From contig WQUA01000003.1 of the NCBI GenBank assembly GCA_009786025.1, positions 1-64,000 on the forward strand: a DNA stretch of 64,000 nucleotides, written 5' to 3'. This document shows, in pieces, positions 19,501 to 27,742 of this stretch (position 1 is its first letter; the number at the start of each line of letters is the position of its first letter). This DNA is from Pseudomonadota bacterium. GTDB taxonomy: Bacteria > Pseudomonadota > Gammaproteobacteria > Burkholderiales > Casimicrobiaceae. A model generated the notes under the pieces. It ran no database searches and had not been told where the DNA came from. It saw nothing but the letters and a program-made list of their open reading frames with translations. The position numbers were made by a program, and so were the translations under genes.

Positions 19501-20114
19501 ACATCGAAAGTTTTGATGCTTTCCAACTCATCGCCGAACAAATCGAGGCGGTACGGCTGTGGCGCGCCCATCGGAAACAAGTCGATCAAACTGCCGCGAA
19601 CGGCAAACTCTCCAGGCGCGACGACTTGAGTGACGGCGCTGTAACCGGCGAGAATCAATTGCGCACGCAAGGCGCTGGCGTCGATGCAGTCGCCCGTTTT
19701 CAAAAGAAATGTATGCGCCGCCAGATACGACGACGGTGGCAAACGCTGCAACGCCGTTGCCGCCGCGGTCAGCACGATATCGACATCGCCGCGCAGCATC
19801 CGATAAAGCGTTGCAATGCGCTCCGAAATCAAATCCTGATGCGGCGAAAAAGGGTCGTAAGGTAAAGTTTCCCCATCCGGAAACACGGCGATGCGAGCAT
19901 GCGGAAATTTTGTCTGCGTCAGCCACCAACGTATTTCTTCTTCAAGTCGCTGGGTATCAGCGGAATCCTCACAAATCACCAGAAGCGCGGACTTTTGCTG
20001 AAGGCACGCAATCGCCGTTTGCGCGAGCGCCAGCGCGTCGCCGGAACCGGCCATTGTCGGCAACGTGATTCTTTGTCCGGCGGCGGGCAGCGTTGTCAGA
20101 GAGCGGGAAAACAT
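16515..20114 (-). CDS. mfd: Transcription-repair coupling factor Mfd
   Basis: Removes RNA polymerase stalled at lesions and recruits UvrA. 1199 aa, longer than the usual 1150 or so. The UvrB-homology module occupies about 1-340, followed by the RNAP-interacting domain (GDLVVHEQHGIGRYLG, about 531-546). The translocase has Walker A GDVGFGKTE (679-687), DEEH (780-783) and TATPIPRTL (806-814), and a C-terminal UvrA-masking domain follows. Odd: residues about 350-372 and 410-422 contain two copies of a PLPQGERG-type segment encoded by a dispersed palindromic repeat inserted in frame. The start ATG abuts an AACCGCAAAG repeat and no Shine-Dalgarno is visible. Confidence 0.96.
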   Translation of the reverse strand: MFSRSLTTLPAAGQRITLPTMAGSGDALALAQTAIACLQQKSALLVICEDSADTQRLEEEIRWWLTQTKFPHARIAVFPDGETLPYDPFSPHQDLISERIATLYRMLRGDVDIVLTAAATALQRLPPSSYLAAHTFLLKTGDCIDASALRAQLILAGYSAVTQVVAPGEFAVRGSLIDLFPMGAPQPYRLDLFGDELESIKTFDVDNQRSLEAVNEIRMLPAREFPLDEAARTRFRQAFRESFEGDPSRSLLYKDVSNGLMPGGLEYYLPLFFEQTALFTDYLPENTVLALHGDAAKACETFWADTQQRYRLLRGDPQRPPLPPETLFASTDVLFGAVKTLPRIVLPTRTFPPSSRAPSPPVSLPQGERGVTCDTSIQPLPPVTIDRRAKDPLAALRQWLESTSAKAEQHPFPLPQGERGAKPKARVLFIAESAGRRETMQHMLRDGGIVLASIDDVDAWLADATSPQHAFAVAPLAAGFFWREHHLTVFTEYDLYRDSANRPAARHRRERTRYASDVDALIRNLAEMRSGDLVVHEQHGIGRYLGLVTLALDEGAAEFLHLQYANDATLYVPVSDLFLISRYSGVAPEAATLNELGSGQWEKARRRAAQKAFDTAADLLNLYAQRAARQGHRFAFDEHDYARFTDGFAFEETADQQATIDAVIADLTSGKPMDRLVCGDVGFGKTEVALRAAFVAIADGKQVALLVPTTLLAEQHFQVFSDRFAEWPVRIAELSRFRSAKEIKTTLDGLAGGSIDLVIGTHKLIQPDIHFKNLGLVIIDEEHRFGVRQKEQLKKLRAEVDVLTLTATPIPRTLAMSLEGLRDFSVIATAPQKRLAIKTFVSPYSAGVIREAIVRELKRGGQVYFLHNEIHTLDDKAARIAEMAPEARVVVAHGQMPERELEQVMRDFYQQRANVLVCSTIIETGIDVPNANTILIERADRFGLAQLHQLRGRVGRSHHQAYAYLLMPPEEALTAQAKKRLEAIQQMEQLGSGFYLAMHDLEIRGAGEVLGEEQSGEITEVGFQLYADMLAHAVDALKAGREPDLNEPLRIATEIHLHQPALLPESYCPDVHERLVLYKRLASASTFEALDALCEELIDRFGLLPIEGQTLVACHRLRLITRPYGVTRLDIDAERAVFTFTGKPAFDPGHLILLIQRDGRVRFAGPNRIRIEQKTSGVEESLLLVREFLSQLKLNSTSH
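18855..18893. repeat. Palindromic repeat inserted in frame in mfd (copy b)
   Basis: Plus strand ggcgcctctctccccttgtg, gaagaggaaaagggtgttg. It encodes HPFPLPQGERGA on the mfd strand (residues about 410-421). The ctctccccttgtggRagag core is shared with 19002-19032 and with intergenic relatives. Confidence 0.7.
19002..19060. repeat. Palindromic repeat inserted in frame in mfd (copy a)
   Basis: Plus strand acccctctctccccttgtgg, gagagagacaggaggagagg, then a purine-rich arm. It encodes a SPPVSLPQGERGV-like segment on the mfd strand (residues about 359-371). Same core as the copy 150 bases away and as the intergenic copy at 24937-24975 (cccctgcgggagaggggtca). Confidence 0.7.
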
Positions 20115-20475
20115 TTTAACCGCAAAGAACGCATAGAGCGCAAAGAAGAGTCATCGGAATCTCACGGTTATTTTGGGCTTAAAGAAAATTTCCGAATTTC
20201 AAATTTATAGGATCCAAAATTGATAAACAACCCGTGTTCCAAATGAACGGGCCTCAAGTGGCCAAGAATCTATGTTTCGTGTTCCGGCGCAAGTGTTTTT
20301 GTGACTTTCAACTCAATGACCAAGCATCCATCCAACAGCAAGCCCGCATAGTATTCACCAATAATCGTTCCGTCTTAAGCAATTTGCACCACTTGATTAC
20401 GCAACCGTTGAACATCTCTCGGTGTTTCCACTTGCTTAACTTTCTTTGTGTTCCATACGTTCTTTGCGGTTAAAT
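20115..20475. mobile_element. Inverted-repeat-bounded element carrying a broken GxxExxY gene
   Basis: Left end tttaaccgcaaagaacgcat (from 20116) and right end, read as its complement, atttaaccgcaaagaacgta (20456-20475) are inverted copies of the window's AACCGCAAAG repeat; similarity continues for about 33 bases. Between them lies only a GxxExxY-family pseudogene. No transposase is present. The structure resembles a small non-autonomous mobile unit; mobility is inferred, not shown. The left end touches the mfd start codon. Confidence 0.55.
20168..20430 (-). pseudogene. GxxExxY-family protein, two nonsense codons
   Basis: On the minus strand one frame reads VETPRDVQRLRNQVVQIA, stop, then DGTIIGEYYAGLLLDGC, LVIELKVTKTLAPEHET, stop, then ILGHLRPVHLEHGLFINFGS and YKFEIRKFSLSPK before a final stop at 20168-20170. 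The GEYYAGLLL, VIELKV and GLFINFGSYKFEI blocks are characteristic of GxxExxY proteins, a widespread family of unknown function. The internal stops at 20375-20377 and 20270-20272 interrupt an otherwise continuous frame; the second looks like CAG to TAG. The N-terminal GxxExxY motif itself is missing, so the gene is truncated and dead. Confidence 0.75.
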
Positions 20476-20490
20476 TTTGCTGTTGTTCGG

Positions 20491-21960
20491 CTACGTACGA
20501 CCATACGAGTCATCAAAGCGCTCGATATCGTCTTCGCCGAAATAGCTGCCGCACTGTATTTCAATAAGTACGAGCGGTATCTCGCCCAGGTTTTCGAGTC
20601 GGTGTTTGACGCCCGCCGGGATAAAAACCGATTCATTGTGTCGCACCAGGGAACTTTCTTCACCGCGCGTGACTCTGGCGGTTCCTTGCGTGACAACCCA
20701 ATGCTCGCTGCGAAATTGGTGGCGTTGCAGCGACAGCGCCGCTCCCGGTGCAACTTCAATCTCTTTGACCTTGGCGTTGGCGCTTTCGTGCAGCACTGTA
20801 TAGCGCCCCCACGGGCGACGAATGGTGTTCGGTGTGTGACAACGGGCATCATTGTGTGCTGCGAGTTGTGCAGTTACGGCGCGCACCTCCTGTTCATGAT
20901 CGCGGTGCGCGACCAGTACGGCGTCGGCGGTTTCGGCGACAATCAAGTCATCAACGCCAACGGTCGCTACCAAGCGGCTCTCGGCATAGACGCGCGTGTT
21001 GCGGCTGGCGTGTGCGATCGTGTCGCCATGCAGACGATTGCCGTCGCTGTTTTCGGCCACGAGATCCGTCCACGCCGTCCAGGAACCGATGTCGTTCCAA
21101 TCGAACGCGCCGCAAACAACGGCGCCGGCATTGGTTTTTTCCATGATCGTGCGATCGAAAACGGCTTTCGGAACTTGCGAAAGCGAAGCCTGCTCCAACA
21201 TCCAGACATCGGACTGCGGTGTATGCGCTTTCTGCCAAGCGAGCTGTGCTGCATTCCACAGCGTTTCAGCGTGATGCACAAAGGCCTCACACACATCGCC
21301 GACACGAAAGCAAAACATTCCGGCGTTCCAAAAGACGCGTCCCTGCGCAATCAGTTGGCGCGCTTCCGCTTCCGGCGGTTTTTCAATAAAGCGGGTGATT
21401 TCATAAGAAGGCGGCGTGTTGGCAGAATCGTTTTCTTGCAAAGACCGACCGGCTTCGATATAACCGAAACCGGTTTCGATACGTGTCGGCGAAACGCCGA
21501 AAGTAACGAGCTTGTGTTGCGCAGCACAGGCGGCGGCGGTCTGGACGGCGGCGGCAAACGCTTTCTGGTTTTCGATCAAATGGTCGGCGGGCAGCACCAG
21601 CAAAACCACATTATCTCCGCACTTGCCATAATGTTGGCGCGCCCACAGCGCTGCCAGAGCGATGGAAGCGGCAGTGCCGCGGCCGTCAGGCTCGGCGAGA
21701 AACGAAGCCTGAATCTGATGATTTGTGTTCGATAACACTTCCGTAGCCAGCGAGCGGCTCATGGACAGAAGCGGTTCGGCGGTGACGGTCAGAATCGTTT
21801 CAACGCCGGGCAGTACCGCAGCGCGAGCGACGGTTTTGCCAAACAGTGTGCCACCCTGAGGCAGAGTCAAAAATGGCTTGGGGTGTTCGGTGCGCGACAA
21901 TGGCCACAAACGCTGACCGCTGCCGCCGGCCAGAATGACCGGGATGAGAAGGGATTTCAT
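20491..21960 (-). CDS. manC: Mannose-1-phosphate guanylyltransferase / mannose-6-phosphate isomerase (ManC/AlgA type)
   Basis: Bifunctional enzyme supplying GDP-mannose for surface polysaccharides. 489 aa. The nucleotidyltransferase half has LAGGSGQRLWPLSR (10-23), LPADH and FIEKP. The C-terminal cupin half, about from 365, has RPWGRYTVLHE and QRHQFRSEHWVVTQGTA, followed by FIPAGVKHRLEN. The metal-site segment reads LSLQRHQFRSEHW, where MHHHRAEHW is usual, so one conserved His position is Gln. No other polysaccharide gene is adjacent. The start lies next to a TCAGA-type repeat patch. Confidence 0.92.
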   Translation of the reverse strand: MKSLLIPVILAGGSGQRLWPLSRTEHPKPFLTLPQGGTLFGKTVARAAVLPGVETILTVTAEPLLSMSRSLATEVLSNTNHQIQASFLAEPDGRGTAASIALAALWARQHYGKCGDNVVLLVLPADHLIENQKAFAAAVQTAAACAAQHKLVTFGVSPTRIETGFGYIEAGRSLQENDSANTPPSYEITRFIEKPPEAEARQLIAQGRVFWNAGMFCFRVGDVCEAFVHHAETLWNAAQLAWQKAHTPQSDVWMLEQASLSQVPKAVFDRTIMEKTNAGAVVCGAFDWNDIGSWTAWTDLVAENSDGNRLHGDTIAHASRNTRVYAESRLVATVGVDDLIVAETADAVLVAHRDHEQEVRAVTAQLAAHNDARCHTPNTIRRPWGRYTVLHESANAKVKEIEVAPGAALSLQRHQFRSEHWVVTQGTARVTRGEESSLVRHNESVFIPAGVKHRLENLGEIPLVLIEIQCGSYFGEDDIERFDDSYGRT

Positions 21961-22168
21961 AAGGCGCTATTATAGATCAGGGATCAGAAGGTTCCCTCCC
22001 CTTCAAGGGGAGGGTTGGGTTGGATGGGGTTTTCAGGTATCAAAGGGCAGAGGCCGGGAATCAGAAAAACCTCTTTCCACGCGAAAACGCGAAGCCGCGA
22101 AAAAGAACAAACGCTCGGTTGAGGGGGAGGGGGCTTTTTCCTTCGCGGCTTCACGCCTTCACGTGAGG
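21961..22168. repeat. Repeat cluster between manC and metH2
   Basis: A dense patch of dispersed repeats: atcagggatcagaagg (21977-21992); palindromic ccctccccttcaaggggagg (21993-22012); a second TCAGA unit (22038-22066); cacgcgaaaacgcgaagccg (22078-22097), a member of the CGCGAAG tandem family; and a complementary cttcgcggcttcacgccttc (22141-22160). No gene is supported. The two CGCGAAG-type units are in inverted orientation, so the patch can fold on itself. Confidence 0.6.
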
Positions 22169-24874
22169 TCATGGTTTTCTGACCTCTGACTTCTGACCGC
22201 TGATCCCTGACTGCGCCAACAACTGCCGCGCCGTGGCTGCGTCGAGGTTGTTGCGCGCGGCAAAATCGCGTAACTGATCATCGCTGATGGCGCCGACGGC
22301 GAAATAACGCGCTTCAGGATGAGCCAGATAAAAACCGCAGATTGAAGACGCCGGCAGCATCATGAAACTTTCGGTCATGGACATGCCGATTTCGGCAGCG
22401 TTCAGCCAGTCGAGCAGCGTGGCCTTGACGCTGTGTTCCGGGCAGGCCGGATAACCCGGCGCCGGGCGGATGCCCTGGTATTGCTCTTTCAACAACGCCG
22501 CGACATCCACCGATACGGTCGCTTTTTCGTAACCCCAGTAATGAATGCGCACTTCCCGATGCAACCATTCGGCCAGCGCCTCGGTGAAGCGGTCAGCCAG
22601 CGCCTTCAACATCAGCGCTGAATAATCGTCGCCCGCTTCCTGGAAGCGTTCGAGTTGTGGTTCCATATCGAGACCGGCGGTGAGCGCAAACGCGCCGACG
22701 TAATCTTGACCTTCTTTCTGGCTACGCACAAAATCGGCAAGACAATAATTGGGCTTGCCTTCGGAACGTTGTTGCTGTTGCCGCAACAGTGGCCAGCGCA
22801 AGGACTGCGCGCCGTCGTCGAGCACAATGTCGTCGCTGTCGCGGTGAGCAGGCCACACGCCGAACACGGCAGCGGCGCGCAGCCAGCGTTCCTCGACGAT
22901 TTTCTTCAGCATTGTTTGCGCGTCGGCGAAAACCTGTCTCGCTTGTTCGCCGACGGCGGCATCGTCGAGAATCGCGGGGTAGGCACCGGGCAAATCCCAT
23001 GTCTGAAAAAACGGCGACCAGTCGATATAAGGAACGAGTTGCGCCAGCAACACATCGGCAAGAAGTTGCCGTCCGAGTTTTTGCGGCGCGACGGGTGTGT
23101 AGGCAATTGATGGTTGGAACGCATTGGCACGCGCCTGTTCCAACGGAATCAGCGTGACACCTTTTTTCTGTGCGTGTTGCTCGCGGATTTTGGCGTAGTC
23201 GGCAGCGATTTCGGCGGCAAAAGCATCGCGCTGCGTTTCCGATAGCAAACGGGTGACAACACCGACACTGCGCGACGCATCCGGCACATAGACGGTGACG
23301 CCTTGATAATGCGGCGCGATTTTGACGGCGGTGTGCACACGCGACGTGGTTGCGCCGCCGATCAAAAGCGGGCAGCGCAAACCGGCGCGCTGCATTTCGG
23401 CGGCGACATGCGCCATTTCTTCGAGCGACGGCGTAATGAGGCCGGAGAGGCCGACGACATCAGCGTTAACGGCGATGGCGGTGTCGATAATTTTTTGCGC
23501 CGGCACCATCACGCCGAGATCGATCACCTCGAAATTGTTGCATTGAAGTACAACAGAGACAATATTTTTACCGATGTCGTGAACGTCGCCCTTGACGGTG
23601 GCGAACACGATGCGCCCTTTGCTTTGCGCTTTGCCGCCTTTTTCCTGCTCGATGAACGGCACCAGCCAGGCGACCGCTTCTTTCATCACCCGTGCGCTCT
23701 TGACGACTTGCGGCAGAAACATCTTGCCTTCGCCGAAGCGGTCGCCGACAACGTTCATCCCCTGCATCAACGGGCCTTCGATCACTTCGAGGGTTTTACC
23801 GCCGCGCGCAATGGTTTCATTGCGAACAGTCTCGAGGTCTTCGGTCAAGCGGGAGGCGTTGCCGCGCACCAGCGCGTGAATGACGCGCTCCTCCGCCGTG
23901 GCAGGCCATTCATCGCGCGCGGTTTCGGCTTGCTTGCCTTGCGAACGGTAACGTTCGGCGATGGTGATGAGATGTTCGGTGGCGTTTCCATGTTTTGACT
24001 CACGGTTGAGCACAACATCTTCGACCGCTTCGCGTAACTCAGTGTCAAGTTCATCGTAAACGCCAAGCTGTCCGGCGTTGACAATGCCCATCGTCAAGCC
24101 GTTACGAATCGCGTGATAAAGAAACACGGTGTGAATCGCTTCGCGCACTGTGTCGTTGCCGCGAAAACTGAAGCTGACGTTTGAAATCCCGCCGGAGATT
24201 TTGGCGTGCGGAAGGTTCTCGCGTATCCAGCGCGTTGCCCGAATGAAATCCAGCGCGTAATCGGCGTGCTCGTCGATACCGGTGGCGATGGCGAACACGT
24301 TGGGATCGAAAACAATATCCTCCGGCGCGAATCCGGCTTTCTGCGTGAGCACATCGTAAGCGCGTTGGCAGATCGCAATGCGGCGCTCGAAAGAGTCGGC
24401 TTGTCCCTGCTCGTCGAACGCCATCACGACAGCCGCCGCACCGTAACGTTTGACCCTGCGGGCGCGGTGCAAAAATTCCTCTTCGCCTTCTTTCAGCGAC
24501 AGCGAATTGACCAGTGCGCGTCCCTGCACACATTTCAAGCCGGCCTCGATGACATCCCAGCGCGACGAGTCGATCATCACCGGCACACGGGCGATGTCCG
24601 GCTCGGTGGCGATGATGTTCAGAAAGCGCGTCATCGCGGCGACCGAATCGAGCATCGCTTCATCCATGTTCACGTCGATGATCTGCGCGCCGTTTTCGAC
24701 CTGATTTCGTGCGACCTCGACCGCCGCCGCAAAATCACCGGCCAGAATCAGCCGCGCAAAAGCTTTTGAGCCGGTGACGTTGGTGCGTTCGCCGACATTG
24801 ACGAACAACGAATCATCGTCGATGTTCAGCGGCTCCAGGCCGGAGAGACGGAGGGGGTGGGAATCTAAAAACAT
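22169..24874 (-). CDS. metH: Methionine synthase, folate/cobalamin/reactivation modules (split MetH, part 2)
   Basis: 901 aa covering everything in MetH except the homocysteine domain. Pterin-binding domain from [20 protein letters not shown]; cap and B12-binding domain with GDVHDIGKN (about residue 430, His ligand of cobalt); C-terminal AdoMet reactivation domain with [12 protein letters not shown] (about 805). The homocysteine-methyltransferase part is a separate upstream gene, a split known in several betaproteobacteria. The start ATG abuts an AACCGCAAAG repeat with no clear Shine-Dalgarno. The last residues (GQKSEVRKP) are encoded by a TCAGA repeat that seems to have displaced the original stop. 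Confidence 0.95.
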   Translation of the reverse strand: MFLDSHPLRLSGLEPLNIDDDSLFVNVGERTNVTGSKAFARLILAGDFAAAVEVARNQVENGAQIIDVNMDEAMLDSVAAMTRFLNIIATEPDIARVPVMIDSSRWDVIEAGLKCVQGRALVNSLSLKEGEEEFLHRARRVKRYGAAAVVMAFDEQGQADSFERRIAICQRAYDVLTQKAGFAPEDIVFDPNVFAIATGIDEHADYALDFIRATRWIRENLPHAKISGGISNVSFSFRGNDTVREAIHTVFLYHAIRNGLTMGIVNAGQLGVYDELDTELREAVEDVVLNRESKHGNATEHLITIAERYRSQGKQAETARDEWPATAEERVIHALVRGNASRLTEDLETVRNETIARGGKTLEVIEGPLMQGMNVVGDRFGEGKMFLPQVVKSARVMKEAVAWLVPFIEQEKGGKAQSKGRIVFATVKGDVHDIGKNIVSVVLQCNNFEVIDLGVMVPAQKIIDTAIAVNADVVGLSGLITPSLEEMAHVAAEMQRAGLRCPLLIGGATTSRVHTAVKIAPHYQGVTVYVPDASRSVGVVTRLLSETQRDAFAAEIAADYAKIREQHAQKKGVTLIPLEQARANAFQPSIAYTPVAPQKLGRQLLADVLLAQLVPYIDWSPFFQTWDLPGAYPAILDDAAVGEQARQVFADAQTMLKKIVEERWLRAAAVFGVWPAHRDSDDIVLDDGAQSLRWPLLRQQQQRSEGKPNYCLADFVRSQKEGQDYVGAFALTAGLDMEPQLERFQEAGDDYSALMLKALADRFTEALAEWLHREVRIHYWGYEKATVSVDVAALLKEQYQGIRPAPGYPACPEHSVKATLLDWLNAAEIGMSMTESFMMLPASSICGFYLAHPEARYFAVGAISDDQLRDFAARNNLDAATARQLLAQSGISGQKSEVRKP

Positions 24875-25090
24875 TTTTTAACCGCAAAGAACGCAAAAGA
24901 ATTCTCACGCGAAGACGCGAAGACAAACGTTCCCCTATCCCCCTGCGGGAGAGGGGTCAGGGGAGAGGGATGAAGAAAATAAATTCTCAGCAATTTAATC
25001 TCCCTCAAAATAATCCAGAAGATGCTTACTTTGAAAAATTGCCACATGGAATGTAAAAAATTTTGTGTTCTTTGCGTTCTTTGCGTTTAA
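24875..25090. repeat. Inverted AACCGCAAAG repeat pair between the two metH genes
   Basis: Left arm tttttaaccgcaaagaacgc (24876-24895) and right arm gttctttgcgttctttgcgt plus ttaa (25067-25090) face each other. Between them lie a cgcgaagacgcgaagacaaa unit (24908-24927), a palindromic ccctatccccctgcgggaga unit followed by ggggtcaggggagaggg (24937-24970), and an AT-rich stretch of 85 bases with no recognisable gene. It resembles the element at 20115-20475 but without a detectable GxxExxY remnant. Confidence 0.6.
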
Positions 25091-25108
25091 ATAATTCTTG
25101 CGGTGCTC

Positions 25109-26146
25109 TCATGGGTTTACATCCTTCCCCGCGCGTGGCTTAATATTTTTTACCGCTTCCGCCATCGCTTGAATATGCGCAGGCGTGGTGCCGCAGCAGC
25201 CGCCGAGGATGTTCACCCAGCCTTGTTCGGCGAATTCGCGGACGAGGCGTGCGGTGGTTTCCGGGGTTTCGTCGTAGCCGGTGTCGGACATCGGGTTGGG
25301 CAGTCCGGCGTTCGGGTAGCACAGGACGAAGGTGTCGGCGACGTGCGCGAGTGCCTCGATGTGCGGGCGCATCAGTTCGGCGCCAAGTGCGCAGTTCAAG
25401 CCGACGGCCAGCGGCGCGTAGGGACGCACGGAGTTCCAGAAGGCTTCGGGTGTTTGCCCGGACAGGGTGCGACCGGAGGCGTCGGTGATGGTGCCGGAGA
25501 CCATGATCGGCAGCCGTTGTCCGGCATCATCAAAGAAGGCCTCGGCAGCGAACAGGGCGGCTTTGGCGTTCAGGGTGTCGAAGACGGTTTCGATGAGCAG
25601 GATGTCGGCGCCGCCTTCGGCAAGTCCTTCGATCGCTTCGCGGTAGGCGGCGACGAGTTCGTCAAAGGTAATGTTGCGTGCGGCGGGATCGGAAACGTCG
25701 GGGGAGATCGATGCGGTGCGGTTGGTCGGGCCGAGCGCGCCGGCGACGAAGCGCGGTTTGTCCGGGGTTTTCGCGGTGGCGCGGTCGGCGCATTGCCGCG
25801 CCAGTATGGCGGCAGCGCGGTTCATCTCTCTCGCGCGGTCTTGCAAATGGTAATCGGCCTGGGCGACGCGCGATGCGCCGAAGGTGTTGGTTTCGATGAT
25901 GTCGGCGCCAGCATCGAGGTAGGCGTCGTGGATGGCGGCGATGATGTCGGGCCGGGTCAGCACGAGTACGTCGTTGTTGCCTTTTAGTTCTGTCTGCGGA
26001 GGTTTGTGCAGACAGCCGCATGTGCCGCCGCGAAAATCATCTTCGGTAAGGTGGTGTTGCTGGATCATGGTGCCCATCGCGCCGTCCAGAATCAGGAGGT
26101 GTTGACGAAGCAGTTTGACGAGTTCGGCGGTGCGGTCGGGTTGCAT
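25109..26146 (-). CDS. metH: Homocysteine S-methyltransferase domain of methionine synthase (split MetH, part 1)
   Basis: 345 aa corresponding to the first MetH module, which binds homocysteine via zinc and takes the methyl group from methylcobalamin. [11 protein letters not shown] near the N-terminus, ETNTFGAS, and zinc ligands in VGLNCALG (about 250) and LGGCCGTTP (about 315). ATG 26146 is chosen because family similarity starts there ([15 protein letters not shown]); the frame stays open upstream over the SPOR gene. The partner gene begins 234 bases downstream. Both products are expected to assemble into one functional enzyme. Confidence 0.95.
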   Translation of the reverse strand: MQPDRTAELVKLLRQHLLILDGAMGTMIQQHHLTEDDFRGGTCGCLHKPPQTELKGNNDVLVLTRPDIIAAIHDAYLDAGADIIETNTFGASRVAQADYHLQDRAREMNRAAAILARQCADRATAKTPDKPRFVAGALGPTNRTASISPDVSDPAARNITFDELVAAYREAIEGLAEGGADILLIETVFDTLNAKAALFAAEAFFDDAGQRLPIMVSGTITDASGRTLSGQTPEAFWNSVRPYAPLAVGLNCALGAELMRPHIEALAHVADTFVLCYPNAGLPNPMSDTGYDETPETTARLVREFAEQGWVNILGGCCGTTPAHIQAMAEAVKNIKPRAGKDVNP

Positions 26147-26165
26147 GGCGCGGAAACGAAGGAGA

Positions 26166-26840
26166 TCAGTTGGATGGCGACGGCGAGCAGGCGATGTTTT
26201 GGACATCGCTGTCGGCGAAGCGGCGCGACAGCTCACGCAGGTTTTGTTCAAGCGCTGGCGTAGCGTTGGACACAACGAAGAAAGCAGCGGTGGTACTGCC
26301 ACGTGGCGCAATCTTGACGTTGCCAATTCTTTTTTCGCTGAGCGACGCGGCGCGCGACTGGGCGCTTTGCTCGGAGCTGAAAACACCGAGCGACAGCGCG
26401 AAGGTTGAAGCGCCACGTTCCGGGTCCAGCACGGAAATATCGCTGATGCCTTGACGACGTAGCTCGTTGGCGCGATTAACGGCGGCAACGCGGCTGTGGA
26501 AGCCGTCGATGCTGACCAGCCATGACCGTGCCAATCCCTGGTGGCGGGTTTCTCGATAGGCGCCGATGTTGGGAATGCGGTCGAGCGCAACACGGGCGCT
26601 ACCGAGTTGCGCGTCGGTGATCGGGCCCCATTCAAAACAAGCAGTTGCCGGTTCGGGAGGCGAAGCGGGCAATGCGGGCGGCGGCGCCGGGACGGGCTCG
26701 CCTTCGGCCAGCGATTTTTGCAATGCGACCTTGTCGTCGGCAACCGGCGGCAACGACGGCGCGGGCGACGTGTCGCCGCTACGTACATACAGGTACAGAG
26801 CGATGTTGGCGAGCAGGAGGATGATCAGTAAAAAGCGCAT
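26166..26840 (-). CDS. SPOR-domain membrane protein
   Basis: 224 aa with an N-terminal membrane anchor ([17 protein letters not shown], 3-19), a Pro/Ala-rich periplasmic linker (25-75) and a SPOR-like peptidoglycan-binding domain in the C-terminal half. [26 protein letters not shown] and [21 protein letters not shown] are the two halves of the RNP-like fold. Placement after coaX in a birA-coaX-SPOR string is common in betaproteobacteria. Likely septal or denuded-glycan binding, inferred from the domain alone. Confidence 0.85.
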   Translation of the reverse strand: MRFLLIILLLANIALYLYVRSGDTSPAPSLPPVADDKVALQKSLAEGEPVPAPPPALPASPPEPATACFEWGPITDAQLGSARVALDRIPNIGAYRETRHQGLARSWLVSIDGFHSRVAAVNRANELRRQGISDISVLDPERGASTFALSLGVFSSEQSAQSRAASLSEKRIGNVKIAPRGSTTAAFFVVSNATPALEQNLRELSRRFADSDVQNIACSPSPSN

Positions 26841-26905
26841 GAATGAGCGATTGTTTTAATAAAAGCGCGTAAAAGTAAAACCGCTGCCCCAAAAAGCAGG
26901 CGGTG

Positions 26906-27697
26906 TTATTCAGGAAGATATTCCGGCGCCGCCAGCGCCAGAACGCCTTCCAACACGAGATTATCCACGATCGTTAGTGGTTCTGTCAGGTGGGGCAGAA
27001 AAGTGAGGGCGTCGCCGCCGGCAACGAAAAGCATAACGTCGGCGGCGTCGGTTCCGTGTTGCGCGGCGAGCAGCGTTCGCATTTCAGCGATGGCGCCGCA
27101 GATCGCCTGCATGGCGCCGGAGAAAATGGCGTCTTCGGTAGCGGTGGGAAAATCGGCGTAGGCGGCTTTGGCAGTTTTTAGCGACAGTCCAGCGGTGTTG
27201 GCGGCGAGGCTGTTACGCATCAACGCGAAGCCAGGCAGAATCACTCCGCCCAGAAAAGTTCCGTCGGCGGCCAAAGCGTCGATGGTGGCCGCTGTGCCGA
27301 GGCTGACGATCAGACAAGGCTTTGACGCTGCATCATTGGCGCCGGCAGCGCGGCGTTGCCGCCAACGGGCTGCCGCCAACGCCGCCCAGCGGTCAGCGCC
27401 GAGGCGGGACGGATCGGCGTAGCCGTTTTTGACGCCAGCAGCCTCTGCCTGCGGCGTCAGCCATTCGACGCGGACGCGCCAGCGTACCATTTGCATTTCG
27501 ATTTTGTGCTGCATCGCATTTCCGGCGACATTGACGCCAATAACGCGTAATGGTTGTCCGATATTTTGCCAGTGAGTGAGCGCTAACACGCCGACGTTGG
27601 GATTGGCGATGGCGCCCGATGCTGACCAGCCGTAGCGGCTGGCGAGCGCCCATTTCAAGCGAGCATTGCCGGCATCAATGGCCAAAATAGAGTTCAT
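26906..27697 (-). CDS. coaX: Type III pantothenate kinase CoaX
   Basis: First step of CoA synthesis, using the potassium-dependent type III fold. 263 aa. The phosphate-1 motif DAGNARLKWA (7-16), GADRWAALAAAR, the SLGTAATIDAL segment and GGVILPGFALM are all diagnostic. It starts 45 bases after birA, forming the familiar birA-coaX pair. Together with coaD at 1.5 kb it gives two CoA genes in this window. Confidence 0.95.
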   Translation of the reverse strand: MNSILAIDAGNARLKWALASRYGWSASGAIANPNVGVLALTHWQNIGQPLRVIGVNVAGNAMQHKIEMQMVRWRVRVEWLTPQAEAAGVKNGYADPSRLGADRWAALAAARWRQRRAAGANDAASKPCLIVSLGTAATIDALAADGTFLGGVILPGFALMRNSLAANTAGLSLKTAKAAYADFPTATEDAIFSGAMQAICGAIAEMRTLLAAQHGTDAADVMLFVAGGDALTFLPHLTEPLTIVDNLVLEGVLALAAPEYLPE

Positions 27698-27742
27698 GCC
27701 GATCAGTATCCCCCTGAATTCCTTCAGGCCGTTGTTTCCGGA

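Noticed and set aside
24865..25047. Minus-strand ORF containing HPSPLTPLPQGDRG and FAVKKCF
   Set aside because: Every recognisable piece is repeat DNA (palindromic unit, CGCGAAG unit and AACCGCAAAG unit) read through by chance.
24875..25108. Cobalamin riboswitch in front of metH2
   Set aside because: The leader is explained by inverted repeats; no B12-box-like core was visible, and metH1 upstream has no such leader either.
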